Part shown: positions 1 through 10,300 of the stretch, piece by piece
Numbering within the stretch: the stretch's first letter is position 1
Layout: each line of letters starts with the position of its first letter
NCBI GenBank assembly: GCA_036852015.1
Contig: JAANDG010000155.1
Span: forward strand, 1 to 64,000
Reading direction: 5' to 3'
Length of the DNA stretch: 64,000 nucleotides
From: Pelodera strongyloides
Lineage: Eukaryota > Nematoda > Chromadorea > Rhabditida > Rhabditidae
Position numbers and translations under genes: made by a program
Notes under the pieces: generated by a model
The model's input: only the letters and a program-made list of their open reading frames with translations
Databases searched by the model: none
What the model was told of the DNA's origin: nothing

Positions 1-3000
1 GAGAATGCTAGAAAGGTGTTGAACAAGGCTCGCGAGCACATTCCGACGGATAGGCAAATTTGGTTGAGTGCCGCCCGCCTGGAGGAGAGCAGAGGACAGA
101 AGGAAATGGTTGATAAGATTGTGAACAAGGTGCGTTCTTATACAATACCGTAAGCATTTTAGTGATTTTAGGCTCAATCAGTGGCTTTTTGTTAGTCTTC
201 TCATATGCAGAAGTCCTTGTGGCAATTGTGAGACTGTGTTTTATATTTAATTTATTTGTGCGTGATATACAATGTTTTCATGTTTTGGGTGCTTTTGTGT
301 GGTTCTTTGGTAAAACATAGAAATAGACGTAGACATCGACGTAATATGACATGGACCGAATGAAGGGGCTGGAGTGAAATGTACCCGTTTTACCTTTTTT
401 GATTTTGGTCATTTCTAGGCGTTGACCTCCCTGCAAGCGAATATGGTTGAAATCAATAGAGATCAGTGGTTGAAAGATGCCGTCGATGCGGAGCAAGCGG
501 AATGTCCGCTCACTTGTCAGGCTATTATGTAAGTGGGAACTTTGGAATTTTGTCTGAATTTGAATGTACTTTTGATTCAGAAACTTTATTTTCATCACGC
601 TCGAGCCTTTATTAGGAAAGCCTGGAAGCTAGCTCTCTTCGCGTGCGGACCGGACCTTATGAACGTCGTCGCTCGTCTTTGCATTTTATGAATAAAAAAA
701 ATCCTTTTACGCTTCAAGTGCGTGCACCTTTATTCAAGGGATAGGGGGGAGTATAATGTTTGTTTATGACATGTTCCGCAGAGGTGCTGAGCACAGGCGA
801 CTAGTTCTAGATGACAAATTGCTCGACGTCTGCGGGCTAGGGCCAGGAGGGATCGTTCATGATTCCTTCGCCGGGTGGTGGTTTCAAAGTTGTCACGGGC
901 CGGAATCGAACTCGGGTCGATTCGGGAATAGTTTATATCCTTTCTGTATCTGTACGCATTCATTGCAGTAAGGCGATTATCGGACTCGGCATTGAAGAGG
1001 AGGACAGAAAGCACACGTGGTTGGAGGACGCCGAGAATTTCATACGACAGGAAGCCCATGGCTGTGCTAGAGCCGTTTATCAGCATGCACTTCAGGTTAG
1101 TAGGGCTTTTTGCATACATGGAGCCTTCTAGATGAGTCTACATGGATAACAGTTAACATATCAGCATATGTACAACACAAATCCCATATGGGATGGAAAA
1201 TGACAGTGAAAAGGTTGGGAAATACCATGGTTTCAGTTGCAAGTTTCAACATCCTAGACTCTACTCTTGTTGAAACCGCTATCCTTTGCTTTTTTTAATC
1301 TAGTTTGGCCACTTATACATATTGATTTTTAGGAAATGCCCGGACGTCGTAGTCTCTGGAGTGCAGCCGCTCATTTTGAGAGGAATCACGGAACACCGTG
1401 AGTTTTCTACTCTATTACGAAGTTGTTTAAATTGGGGTCTAGTTTTTATTCTAATTTATGTTCATTTGCATGAGCTGCATAAGAATGCTGGTGTACTCTA
1501 CTCGATACCTTTCAAAAACCGGCGGGTATTTCGCTTTAAAGCAACGCTGTGTTATCCTTTACTAGAATCGGATGACCCTTCAATCACACTGACTATGTCG
1601 TGTGTCTGAAAATCGTCACTGTTTATTTCTTAATCGTTGTCCTTTAGCGAACAGTATGAGACGATCCTACAACAGGCATGTGAACGGAGTCCGCAGACGG
1701 AGATGTTCTGGCTGATGCACGCGAAGAGTAGATGGTTGCACGGAAACGTGGAAGATGCGAGGAGTATTTTGGCAAGGGTGAGTGGTATTGTTATAAGATG
1801 TACCATTTTATCAACGCGAACGCTCTATGCTCGCTATCGCTATTTGGAAGTCTTTGTTTTAGAGTGTCGCCAAGTTACAGTAATTCAGCAAAGAGTGATA
1901 GAATCCGCTCACTCAGTTGTACCAGACGACTGAGATGACGTATTATTCTATCCAGGCTATCCTTCACATTGGTATAATTGTTTATTGGTAATGAAAGAAC
2001 ACAAGTAAGAACATGCACAATAATCCACATCATTAAAAAAAACCAAATGGTTACCCTAAGATGAAGTGCTTTACGACACATACAAACTAATAAGGGACCC
2101 AGTGACCAATTAGGGACCTATTGACCAAGGTAGTGTAATCTCGTTTGTGTTCACAGGCATTCGAGCACAATCCCAACTCGGAAGAGATTTGGATGGCTGC
2201 CGTGAAGCTGGAATCGGAGAACAATGAGTACGCGAGGGCTCGCAAACTATTGGAGAGGTGGGTTGAAGAGAGTTTATGATCTTTTCCTTTTTACTGAAAT
2301 CACCTTTCATAATGGGGATCTTAATTAGGGAACCGATAAGTTGGTAGAAAACATTTGACTTGGAACTTGGGCGCTGTAGATGTATAGCTTCAGCTGAAAA
2401 TGTATATGCGCATTCCCCCCCGTTTATCGTCTTTTATTCCCCCATTTTTTCGCCGAGCACAGTTTGAATTGTAGCTAGTTGTATGTAGTTGTATTTTGTA
2501 ACTTTATTTTCTAGGTATGTAAGTGCAATTATAGTTATAAGTTATAAGTTATAAGGGCGCAGTTGAATATGTTTTACTATTCTAGGGCTCGTCGTAATGC
2601 CCCGTCTGCTAGAATTTGGATGAAGAGTGCCCGACTGGAGTGGTGTCTCGGAGAGATAGAAAAGGCAATTGGGTTGTTAACAGAAGGAATGCAAAAGTTG
2701 GTTTTGTTAAAGCGAAACACCGGCCGGTTTTTGAACCGCATCTCAAGTTCTTGCGTTCCTATGCATGTATGCAACTTGGGTCTAATTGGGGTCTAGTTTT
2801 TTTTATACTAGTTTATATCTTTACACATTTGCAGCAACATTTAAACATATTCCCCGGTAGAATTTCTAAGGTGATTTGAAGAGCTATATGTTGTTACCTC
2901 AGGTACAACGATTTCGCCAAGTTCTACATGATGCTAGGTCAGATTTACGCGCAGGAGGGCAATAATGAAATGGCCAGAAAGACGCTAACGGATGGAGTGA

Positions 3001-5323
3001 GTTTTCTTTTGTTTTACAAAAAAGAACGAATGTTTCATTGTGTATTTATTTACTGTGTTGGCTGATGAGCTGGAATGACTTCTTGGACATTTTGAGCGCT
3101 ATGAACATTTTTCTGCAGAATCGGATCGGGCAAGAAGAGTTGACCTTACCTTCGCTCAGTAGTTGGAACTTGGGCAACGTAACACTTTGTACTTGTGTAG
3201 TTTTTCAGGTAAAGCGTTGTCCACACTCAGTTCCGCTCTGGATTCTGCTCTCTCGGTTAGAGGAATCGCAAAAGAATATTGTGAAAGCGAGATCGGATCT
3301 TGACAAGGCCAGGAACAGGTATGTTTCTGGTGCTAAAGTGTTTTCAGTATACCCTATACCATTGTGAAGGGTAGCTGTGATCCTCTTAGCAATTCCATGT
3401 ACTTGATTTATGTTGTATTTGATTGATTGTATGTGTGAATAACGTGGTTGGATAAATAAGGAATGATGTTCATTGTTCTGAGTGTAGTTAGCGAATTACT
3501 TTTATTGAATGTATATTTTATACCGTTAATAAAACTAATGTAACGGAAGCAAGTATATATAATAATAGCCCGGTCTCACAAAGTAAGGTGATTTTATTCC
3601 AACGAATGATGTTTAGAAACAGTAAGAATGAGGAGTTGTGGCTGGAGGCGGTGCGGCTGGAACTTCGAGCGGGACTCAAGGAATTGGCCGCGGAAAGAAT
3701 GGCCAGAGCATTGCAGGTGAGCAACTGAAGACTCTAGTATGTAGTGCTTAGGGTTTTTTTCTTAAGCGAAATACGGGCCAGTTTTTGAAACTCATCGTGG
3801 ACAACTGGATTCTTACGTATTTATGCCAATTTACTCGAATTCAGCTCGATTTTTTATTTTAACTACTATTTATGTTATTTGCGTAAGCTGCATAAGAATG
3901 CTGGCCTGCTCGATGTGCTTCAAAAACCGGTCGGTATTTCGTTTTAAGTTATAAGGAGAAGCTAAAGGCTATAGCTGTAAATTTGTAGATGATCCAATGC
4001 AGAGCTCCGTTGTGTGGATTGATTATGCTTTCATTGCCTTTTCATCGCCATTTTGTCTTTCTATGTTGTTATTTGAAACATACGAATAAAATGGTAGAAT
4101 AAAGCATAGTTGAAAAGCGAGAATAAACGGTTATGTTTTGGCTTTTCGGGCGGCTTTTTATTTCTCTTTCTAATTATCTCTCTCTCTCTCTCTCTCTGAC
4201 TACTTTCAATAATGTTTGCAGGAATGCGAGACGTCGGGCCGTCTCTGGGCCGAAGCCATCTGGATGGAGGACCGTCACGGACGGAAGAGGCGGAGTGTGG
4301 ATGCACTGAAGAAGAGTCAGTCAGTCAACGTGCTCGTAGCCACGGCCAAGCTTTTGTGGACGGAGAGGAAAATCACCAAGGTGAGGGGAACGTTGTTTTG
4401 TGAAGGGTGACTGGACTGGATGATGTGTTATGTTAGCGCGCTATGTTAGCAAACTATGTTAGCAAATTATGTTAGCAAACTATGTTAGCGCGATAGCGCT
4501 AACATAGTTTGGTTTTATTGCATTGATTTTTAATGTACATCCGTATCCGTAGTCTTGGGCCAAATTACGGTGGTAGAAAATTTTGTGTGTGCGTCTTCCA
4601 TGAGAATGTATTGATTAGCGATTAGCGAGGGGTACGAAAAATTGTAATGTCAACTGTTATCCGTAATTGAAGACGGACTGTGACGTTTTCCAATTCTAAA
4701 TTGTTTAATTGTGCAATAAATTTTATGAATTGTTAGTCTTATGTTTCAGGCTCGTGACTGGTTCGTGCGTGCAGTGAATGTGGATTCTGATAACGGAGAT
4801 GCATTCGCAACATGGTACAAATTTGAGCTGGTCCATGGAAATGAGGTAGGCTCTAACCTTGTGATGTTGTGATTGCTTTTTTTGGTTGGTCAACAATGGC
4901 AGTGATCATCTAATGTGTCAGATTGGCTTCAAACACTCTATTTGTTATTCTTTAACGTGGTATGGTGCATGGTTTGAAACATATGCTGGGCATTCCCATG
5001 TATTAGATTGCACATGATTGGAAACATATGCGGGGTATTCCCATGTATTATATGCTAATGTTTGTGTCGCTTCTATGCCGGAAGGGCACGCATATTTTGA
5101 TGGCGATGGAGTTGTATACGTTACATAAACCACGTGACGCACCTCTTTAACGCTGGGTTTCTTGTTCCAGGAAGATCAAGCCAAAGTTGTGCGTAAGTGT
5201 GTGCAATCCGAACCCAGACATGGTGAATTGTGGAGTGCCTTTAGTAAGGATGTGAAACACTGGAGGAAGGGCACAGAGGAGATACTCAAGACTATTGCTG
5301 AGCAGATACCTATTCCCACTTAA
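1..5323 (+). CDS. PRPF6: Pre-mRNA-processing factor 6 (U5/tri-snRNP HAT-repeat protein), 3' part
   Basis: PRPF6/Prp6 bridges U5 and U4/U6 snRNPs in the nuclear spliceosome. Thirteen exons join in frame: 1-129, 419-528, 969-1095, 1333-1397, 1648-1777, 2157-2257, 2586-2696, 2903-2996, 3209-3318, 3617-3716, 4222-4380, 4750-4845 and 5171-5323 (TAA). They give 494 residues, about the C-terminal half of the roughly 940-aa family; the 5' part lies off the left edge. Diagnostic stretches are [42 protein letters not shown] and [11 protein letters not shown], all in the helical HAT/TPR-like repeats. The donor of exon 7 (GTTGGT at 2697) is fixed by the reading frame into [11 protein letters not shown]. 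Introns 4, 7 and 10 carry MITE copies. No broken codons were seen. Identity is very secure; a few splice boundaries could shift by a codon. Confidence 0.95.
707..836. repeat. Dispersed repeat, copy A
   Basis: This stretch of PRPF6 intron 2 recurs at 14067-14205. Both start with ACGCTTCAAG, GCGTGCACC and TTATTCAAGG, then share ATGTTCCGCAGAGG and ATGACAAATTGCTCGACGTC. The middle differs by small indels. No coding capacity or terminal repeat was recognised. It is probably a short non-autonomous element. Confidence 0.7.
890..930 (-). repeat. tRNA B-box-like segment
   Basis: Read on the minus strand, the bases around 900-925 give GAGTTCGATTCCGG, one mismatch from a tRNA B box. No matching A box or cloverleaf was found nearby, so this is at most a tRNA-derived SINE remnant just upstream of PRPF6 exon 3. 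Confidence 0.3.
1430..1540 (+). mobile_element. MITE family 1, truncated copy (PRPF6 intron 4)
   Basis: Only the right half is present. It runs from the internal GGGGTCTAGTTTTTATTCTA block through CATAAGAATGCTGG to the terminal CCGGCGGGTATTTCGCTTTA. The left terminal repeat is absent. Confidence 0.8.
2707..2840 (+). mobile_element. MITE family 1, left-end copy (PRPF6 intron 7)
   Basis: It starts TTAAAGCGAAACACCGGCCG only 10 bases after the exon 7 donor and includes the TCTAATTGGGGTCTAG interior. The right terminal repeat is missing or unrecognisable. Confidence 0.75.
3761..3948 (+). mobile_element. MITE family 1, full-length copy (PRPF6 intron 10)
   Basis: The inverted ends are CTTAAGCGAAATACGGGCCA and CCGGTCGGTATTTCGTTTTA. 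The interior has the family blocks ATTTACTCGAATTCAGCTCG and CATAAGAATGCTGG. Length is about 188 bp. Confidence 0.88.
4177..4198. repeat. (CT)n microsatellite
   Basis: A pure CT dinucleotide tract 24 bases upstream of PRPF6 exon 11. It probably serves as part of that intron's polypyrimidine tract. Confidence 0.9.
4427..4511. repeat. Short tandem repeat with an inverted end
   Basis: Five imperfect copies of CTATGTTAGCAAA or CTATGTTAGCGCG run in tandem in PRPF6 intron 11. They are followed by GCGCTAACATAG, the reverse complement of the unit, so the tract can fold back. Confidence 0.8.
4963..5062. repeat. Two-copy tandem duplication (PRPF6 intron 12)
   Basis: The block GAAACATATGC, GGG, ATTCCCATGTATTA occurs twice about 52 bases apart. 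The wording resembles the divergent MITE at 24901-25075, so this may be a decayed MITE end that duplicated. Confidence 0.55.
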
Positions 5324-6639
5324 TTATTTAAGTTGTATAATTAATCGGTTGTGGGAAAAAATGAGAAAATTTTGCTGTTAATCTATGCAAAAAGTGTTCT
5401 CGTATCCGGTTACTTTGTGTAGATGTTAGTTTATGTGCGTACTAAAGGGAGCAGCTTGTTGATTTGAAGCCTATCTGACCGACTGATTGTGACACTCCTC
5501 TTGTTGTTAGTAGATAATGGTAAACAAGGGTATGTTCCCGAAAACGTACGGTATGTTGGTTCCCATCAACTATAGCATTGTACAATTGTGTATCAATTTT
5601 TCAACTTTCATTAATTGACCCGCGCAGATTAATTCGTTGATCAGGCTGATAGTTTTTTTTTTCGCCAATTCTTAATATGTTCGAATTCCAAGTCTAGGAC
5701 TAGATTGTGTTTTTCCAAAAATGGCAATTCCACTAATGCGGTCTGAGTGATCTTCATTATTGTAGTTCCATGAATTATTCAGTAAATTGGGAGAGGTTAG
5801 CAAACTTAATTGTAATTTAGGAAAGAGGGGCTCTAGTTGGCTAACTACTTGGTAAGTATACATCTTTAGCCGATCAAAACTCAGAATCTTTATTGTTGTG
5901 TTTTGTTTTTCATAATTTATTGGTATTGTTGTATGTCTCCCGTACTATGTATTTGTTACACTGTAATCTGGACTGGTTGAATTTTAGACTGAACAAAACA
6001 GAAATGATTTAGATTGTACTGGGGAGAACGAGTTCATTTTTCGAAATAGTAAGTTTGTAGATATCGTGTATCTTATTTTTGTTGATCCATTGTTTTGATC
6101 TGTTTTACTTCGTAATAAATGGTGTAATTTAGTTTTTTTGTTGATTTTCAATCTTTGCGCGCACTATGATAATTTCCTTCATTGTCAGTAGAATCAGCAT
6201 GCATGCGGAGGTAAGGGTAAGGTTCTGTTCAAGATTCGCCTAAACAGCTAGCTGTTAGATCGGCCTCACTTTCGTTTAGATCTAGGGGAGCGATAACCTA
6301 GTAAGGAAATGTTCAATCGGGATTCTGATTTCATTTTTAGCTCTTTATTAATATGCTTGTTTGAACGAGGGATTTGAATAAGTTAGTGTCTGATACGAAA
6401 AGGGGTCTGGCGTTCGGACCGTTTGCTATACTATAGTCATAGTTAGTCCGGATTCGTGTTTTGTGTATTTGTTTTAGATGTCTACGTGATAGTCTACGGT
6501 ACTTTGTCGTTGTTTTGCAGTATAGGTCAAGGTTTAGTTCCGGTGGTGTGAGCCTAAATCACAATCGAATTGACAACAGATTTGTTGTTATGATTGTTTG
6601 TTGTTTGGTAATAAAAGAATAACTTCAAGGTGCACCGTG

Positions 6640-6683
6640 GGTGGGGTCGGTGGGACGGGTGGGGTCGGTGGGACTTGTGGTGC
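6640..6683. repeat. G-rich direct repeat
   Basis: Two tandem copies of GGTGGGGTCGGTGGGAC. The runs of three to four G could form a G-quadruplex on the plus strand. It sits at the left edge of the presumed HSD promoter. Confidence 0.7.
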
Positions 6684-6819
6684 GCGGCAAAAAAAACTGA
6701 ATGAGCTTGTCTACATCTACGAATTTTTTTCGTCCAGCCGTCGTCGGAACCTTGCAGCGTGCACTTTTTGAGCCAGACTGTGGCCGCACACCCAATTTTC
6801 AGCAGTGATGTGTGCCGCC

Positions 6820-6925
6820 ACAGCTATCGTACCTTGCCCCGCCCCTTAGCCACACTATTCCGAGGGCGGCATAAATATGCCCGCCCGTCTTACCTTGCCC
6901 CCGCCCACCCCCGCCTCCCCCGATC
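6820..6925 (+). promoter_or_regulatory. Probable promoter region of the HSD gene
   Basis: A GC-rich segment with several CCGCCC/CCCGCC boxes surrounds a TATA-like CATAAATATG at about 6869-6878, roughly 490 bases upstream of the chosen HSD start codon. The local composition is unlike the AT-rich flanks. This is inference from base composition only. Confidence 0.3.
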
Positions 6926-7363
6926 AGTTTCCAAAACACAACTTTCACATTCAGCCGGTTGTAGCACACTTTCACAGCGATTTTGAAATCCGGTCTTTTG
7001 CAGAGACTAGATATCCATCAGGTCTCCTACAAACGGAGATTACTAGATCTTTTTCATTTCTTGGAACTTTGCTGATCTAGAAAAACTTATGTTTTGCAAC
7101 AATTTTTCGCGTATGTTCCTAAAACTCTTCTAGCATCCAACGATTTTTCATTTATGTCTCATCTTCAGAATTGTACAGATTCTTCAGGCATCATCTTCAT
7201 AGTTGCTTTTATTCATTGACGGCTTTCTCACTGAATAGTTTGTAACCACGTTTTGCTGGATTTATTGTGTTTCTGGCTTTCTCCACACGAAAACTGTGAT
7301 GTTTCCACAAACCACGTGTCATACCGCTTAGGGCCCAAGCGGACCTTACGTATCCCTTTAAAG

Positions 7364-10300
7364 ATGGAGGCACTGGAGGTGGTCGCGGTGACTGGTGGTT
7401 GTGGTTCGCTTGGTGGACATGTGATCCGTGTACTCGCTGATAATCCCCTTATAAAAGAGATCAGAGTGTTGGACAGGAGGATAACATATGCAGGTACTGA
7501 ATATTACGGTTCATTGAAAATACTAAGGGACAAGCCATTTACTCTTAGTGACTTGGCTTTTTATCCGTATTTTCTTACTATATTTTCTTACTATGTTGTC
7601 TGTTCGGATATGCAGTAACTATGTGGCAGCTGATACCTATTGTTGATTACATTTAAGCCTGCGTCTAAGCCTAAGCCATAGCCTAAGTTTTTAGGTCATT
7701 TTTCTCAAGTCGTCACAAATTCTCAAAACTTGCCTAGCGTGCTTGCGTGTCTACTGTACTGGTGGCTCGTCTAGCATATGAATTGTATCGCACTTACAGT
7801 GTAAACACTTTTACTCTTACCCTATTATCTTACAACAGAAACATTATGATTCGCACACTTTCAAGCAGAAATATTCGTTCGGATTTTTACTTATCACCTC
7901 ACAATGATTTATGGGGTTTACAAGTACGCCAAAAACAAAAAACAGTGCGTTTTCCTTCAAAGTATCAACTGCAAAATAGTGTGCCAATCTACCGTAATTT
8001 TGACACATCCGCACTATGAAAAGCCGCCATCAAAGCGGGGAGAGACATTTTTTGTTGAACAAATGGTCTCGGTCGTAAAAACAGCCTGTAGATATTCTCG
8101 TGTAGTGCCAAGATACGGTAAATTTTTTGATACTTGCAAGGAAAATCGGCCATACATGGAAACCCTATTAGGAATTTATAAAAGAAGCCTCACTGGTCTA
8201 GGAACTGTAGGAACCCACACTCAGTTTTGAAAATTACTCATTGGGATCATATATTTCTACTCCTACTTTAGTGATACTTTAGACCTTTAGAAATAACTAA
8301 ATAGGGACATAAACCACATAATAATGTGCAGTTCCGTGTTATTCTCGTTTGCTTGTATCATTAGTTAGATTGGGAATTGTAATAGAATGATAAACCGTAA
8401 GGCTTGAACAACTGCTCGACAGGATAGAGCTAGGAATAACCAGTTTTCTCATCCAAACGAGAGTGACCGAACGGGTGGAGATTGCATAACATATACACGC
8501 ATTGCCGCATTGCGACGTTCATAGATAGCGTTTTGGAAAACATAAGATCAATCATCAATCCGTATACACTGTAGGGAATCCGGAATACGTAGGTAGGTGT
8601 ATAAGTCATAATTCATAATAATGCGTATTTTTTTTTGCGAGAGAGTTTACTTCTTGTTTTCTTTGTAGACTTTGTTATTTCTATTCCTTTCTTGCTGGAG
8701 GAACATATATTACTCCACAGTATTTATTTATTGGTAGTATTATCTGGCCAGGGTTTCGGGCTTACGTGTAACACATCCACGTATCTTAATAATTTTATGA
8801 ACGCATTTATGATGCACATAACAAGTAATCGACTTCAGCTTGATATTGGTGAGAGTGAGAGAGTAGTTTATCTTGTTCTTGAGAGAGAGAGAGAGAGAGA
8901 TATAGAGAGAGATAGAGAGAGAGAGGAGAGAGAGAAAAATGCATATGATCGTTCTTCGTTTGATCGCCGAGATCCTAATCTGCATATGCGAAAGGATGTG
9001 TGGAGGAGCAGCTCCCTTTGTAGAGATCCATAAGATCCGGGATTAGAGACTCTGAACCCAAAATATCTGGGTATTTCATGCGAATATGAAAAGTTGAAAA
9101 GTTGGCAACAAATAAAAACAGTGAAGTGCGCATCAAGGATATTTCCTGCAAATTTTCTGTGAATTTTTGTCATTACATCCACAACATAACCATAACTGGT
9201 TAGATACTTACGCTAGGTAAAATTTTTAAAGCGAAATACCGGCCGGTTTTTTAAACGCATCTCAAGTACTTGCATTCCTATGCATTTATGCAAAGTGGGG
9301 TCTAATTGGGATCTAGTTTTTATTCTAACTTTTGCTCATTTGCATATGCTGCATAAGAAAGCGGGTGTACGCAATGCGTTTCAAAAACCGGCCGGTATTT
9401 CGCTTTAATGCTGGTACACTCTGAATGCAGAAGTGATGCTTCTCGGAGAGCATAAAGGGTTTATCATATTTAAAAGTTATTCTTTTAGATTCCTCCCCCA
9501 AAGTGAAATATATTGGAATTGAGTTGACAGACGCCGATGCACTATCGACAGCCCTTTACGGAGTGAATAGTGTGATTCATTTGGCCAAGGTATCTATTTA
9601 TATTCAACTCTTACTAGGGCTCGGCGCGCTTCGCGCGCCTCGCTCTAGCCGAGGGTGCGTAGCGCGCACTATAATCTTTTCGGGAGCCGATTTTTCACTC
9701 ACTTTTTGTTGTGATTCTGTTATGTATCTCGTAAATCTCGCTATTTACAGACGTTTTCATTGTTTAGCTATCAATTCCATCTACTTCGGGAAACTAGCCA
9801 TGGGGTTGGTAGTATTCCTCAATAGTTCAATTAGAGTATCTAGTCATAGTCCTGTGGGGGGGGGGGGGGACGACCTGTTTTGATCGTTTTAATTAAAAGG
9901 ATTTTACTTTAATGTCACTTACTTTTATTTAACATCAACGGGAACTCTGAACTGTAGCGTTGCATTGTCTAGGCCAATATACCACTGCACTATGGTACGG
10001 CCGAAGAAATGGATGCAATGTGGAGAGATAACGTTGAAGGTACGAATAATTACATGTAATTGCCTCAATTCTTCTGAATATCGCATTTCTCAATTTTTCA
10101 AACCATATATAACTTAGTCCTGTAGATTTCGAGTTCTTTACCTGAACCTGATGCGTGTGGTTTGTGCAGTACCTAGACGTTGATGTGTAAGTCGTCGGCT
10201 TGCAGTTTAGCTAGCCTTGCACGAGCTGAAGAGCAACTTATTTATTTACTTCTTCCAGCTACCGAAGTCCTAGTCGAGAAGATGAAAGAGCGAAAAATTT

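Larger units (their letters stand above)
5324..7363. other. Intergenic region between PRPF6 and the HSD gene
   Basis: No exon was recognised. A candidate PRPF6 polyadenylation signal AATAAA lies at 6114-6119. The right part (6640-6960) is GC-rich and looks like the promoter region of the next gene. Short Met-initiated frames here have no splice context or family similarity. Confidence 0.6.

Noticed and set aside
730..1119. 129-codon minus-strand frame with an Arg-rich segment
   Set aside because: It overlaps PRPF6 exon 3 on the opposite strand plus a dispersed repeat, with no splice context or recognisable domain.
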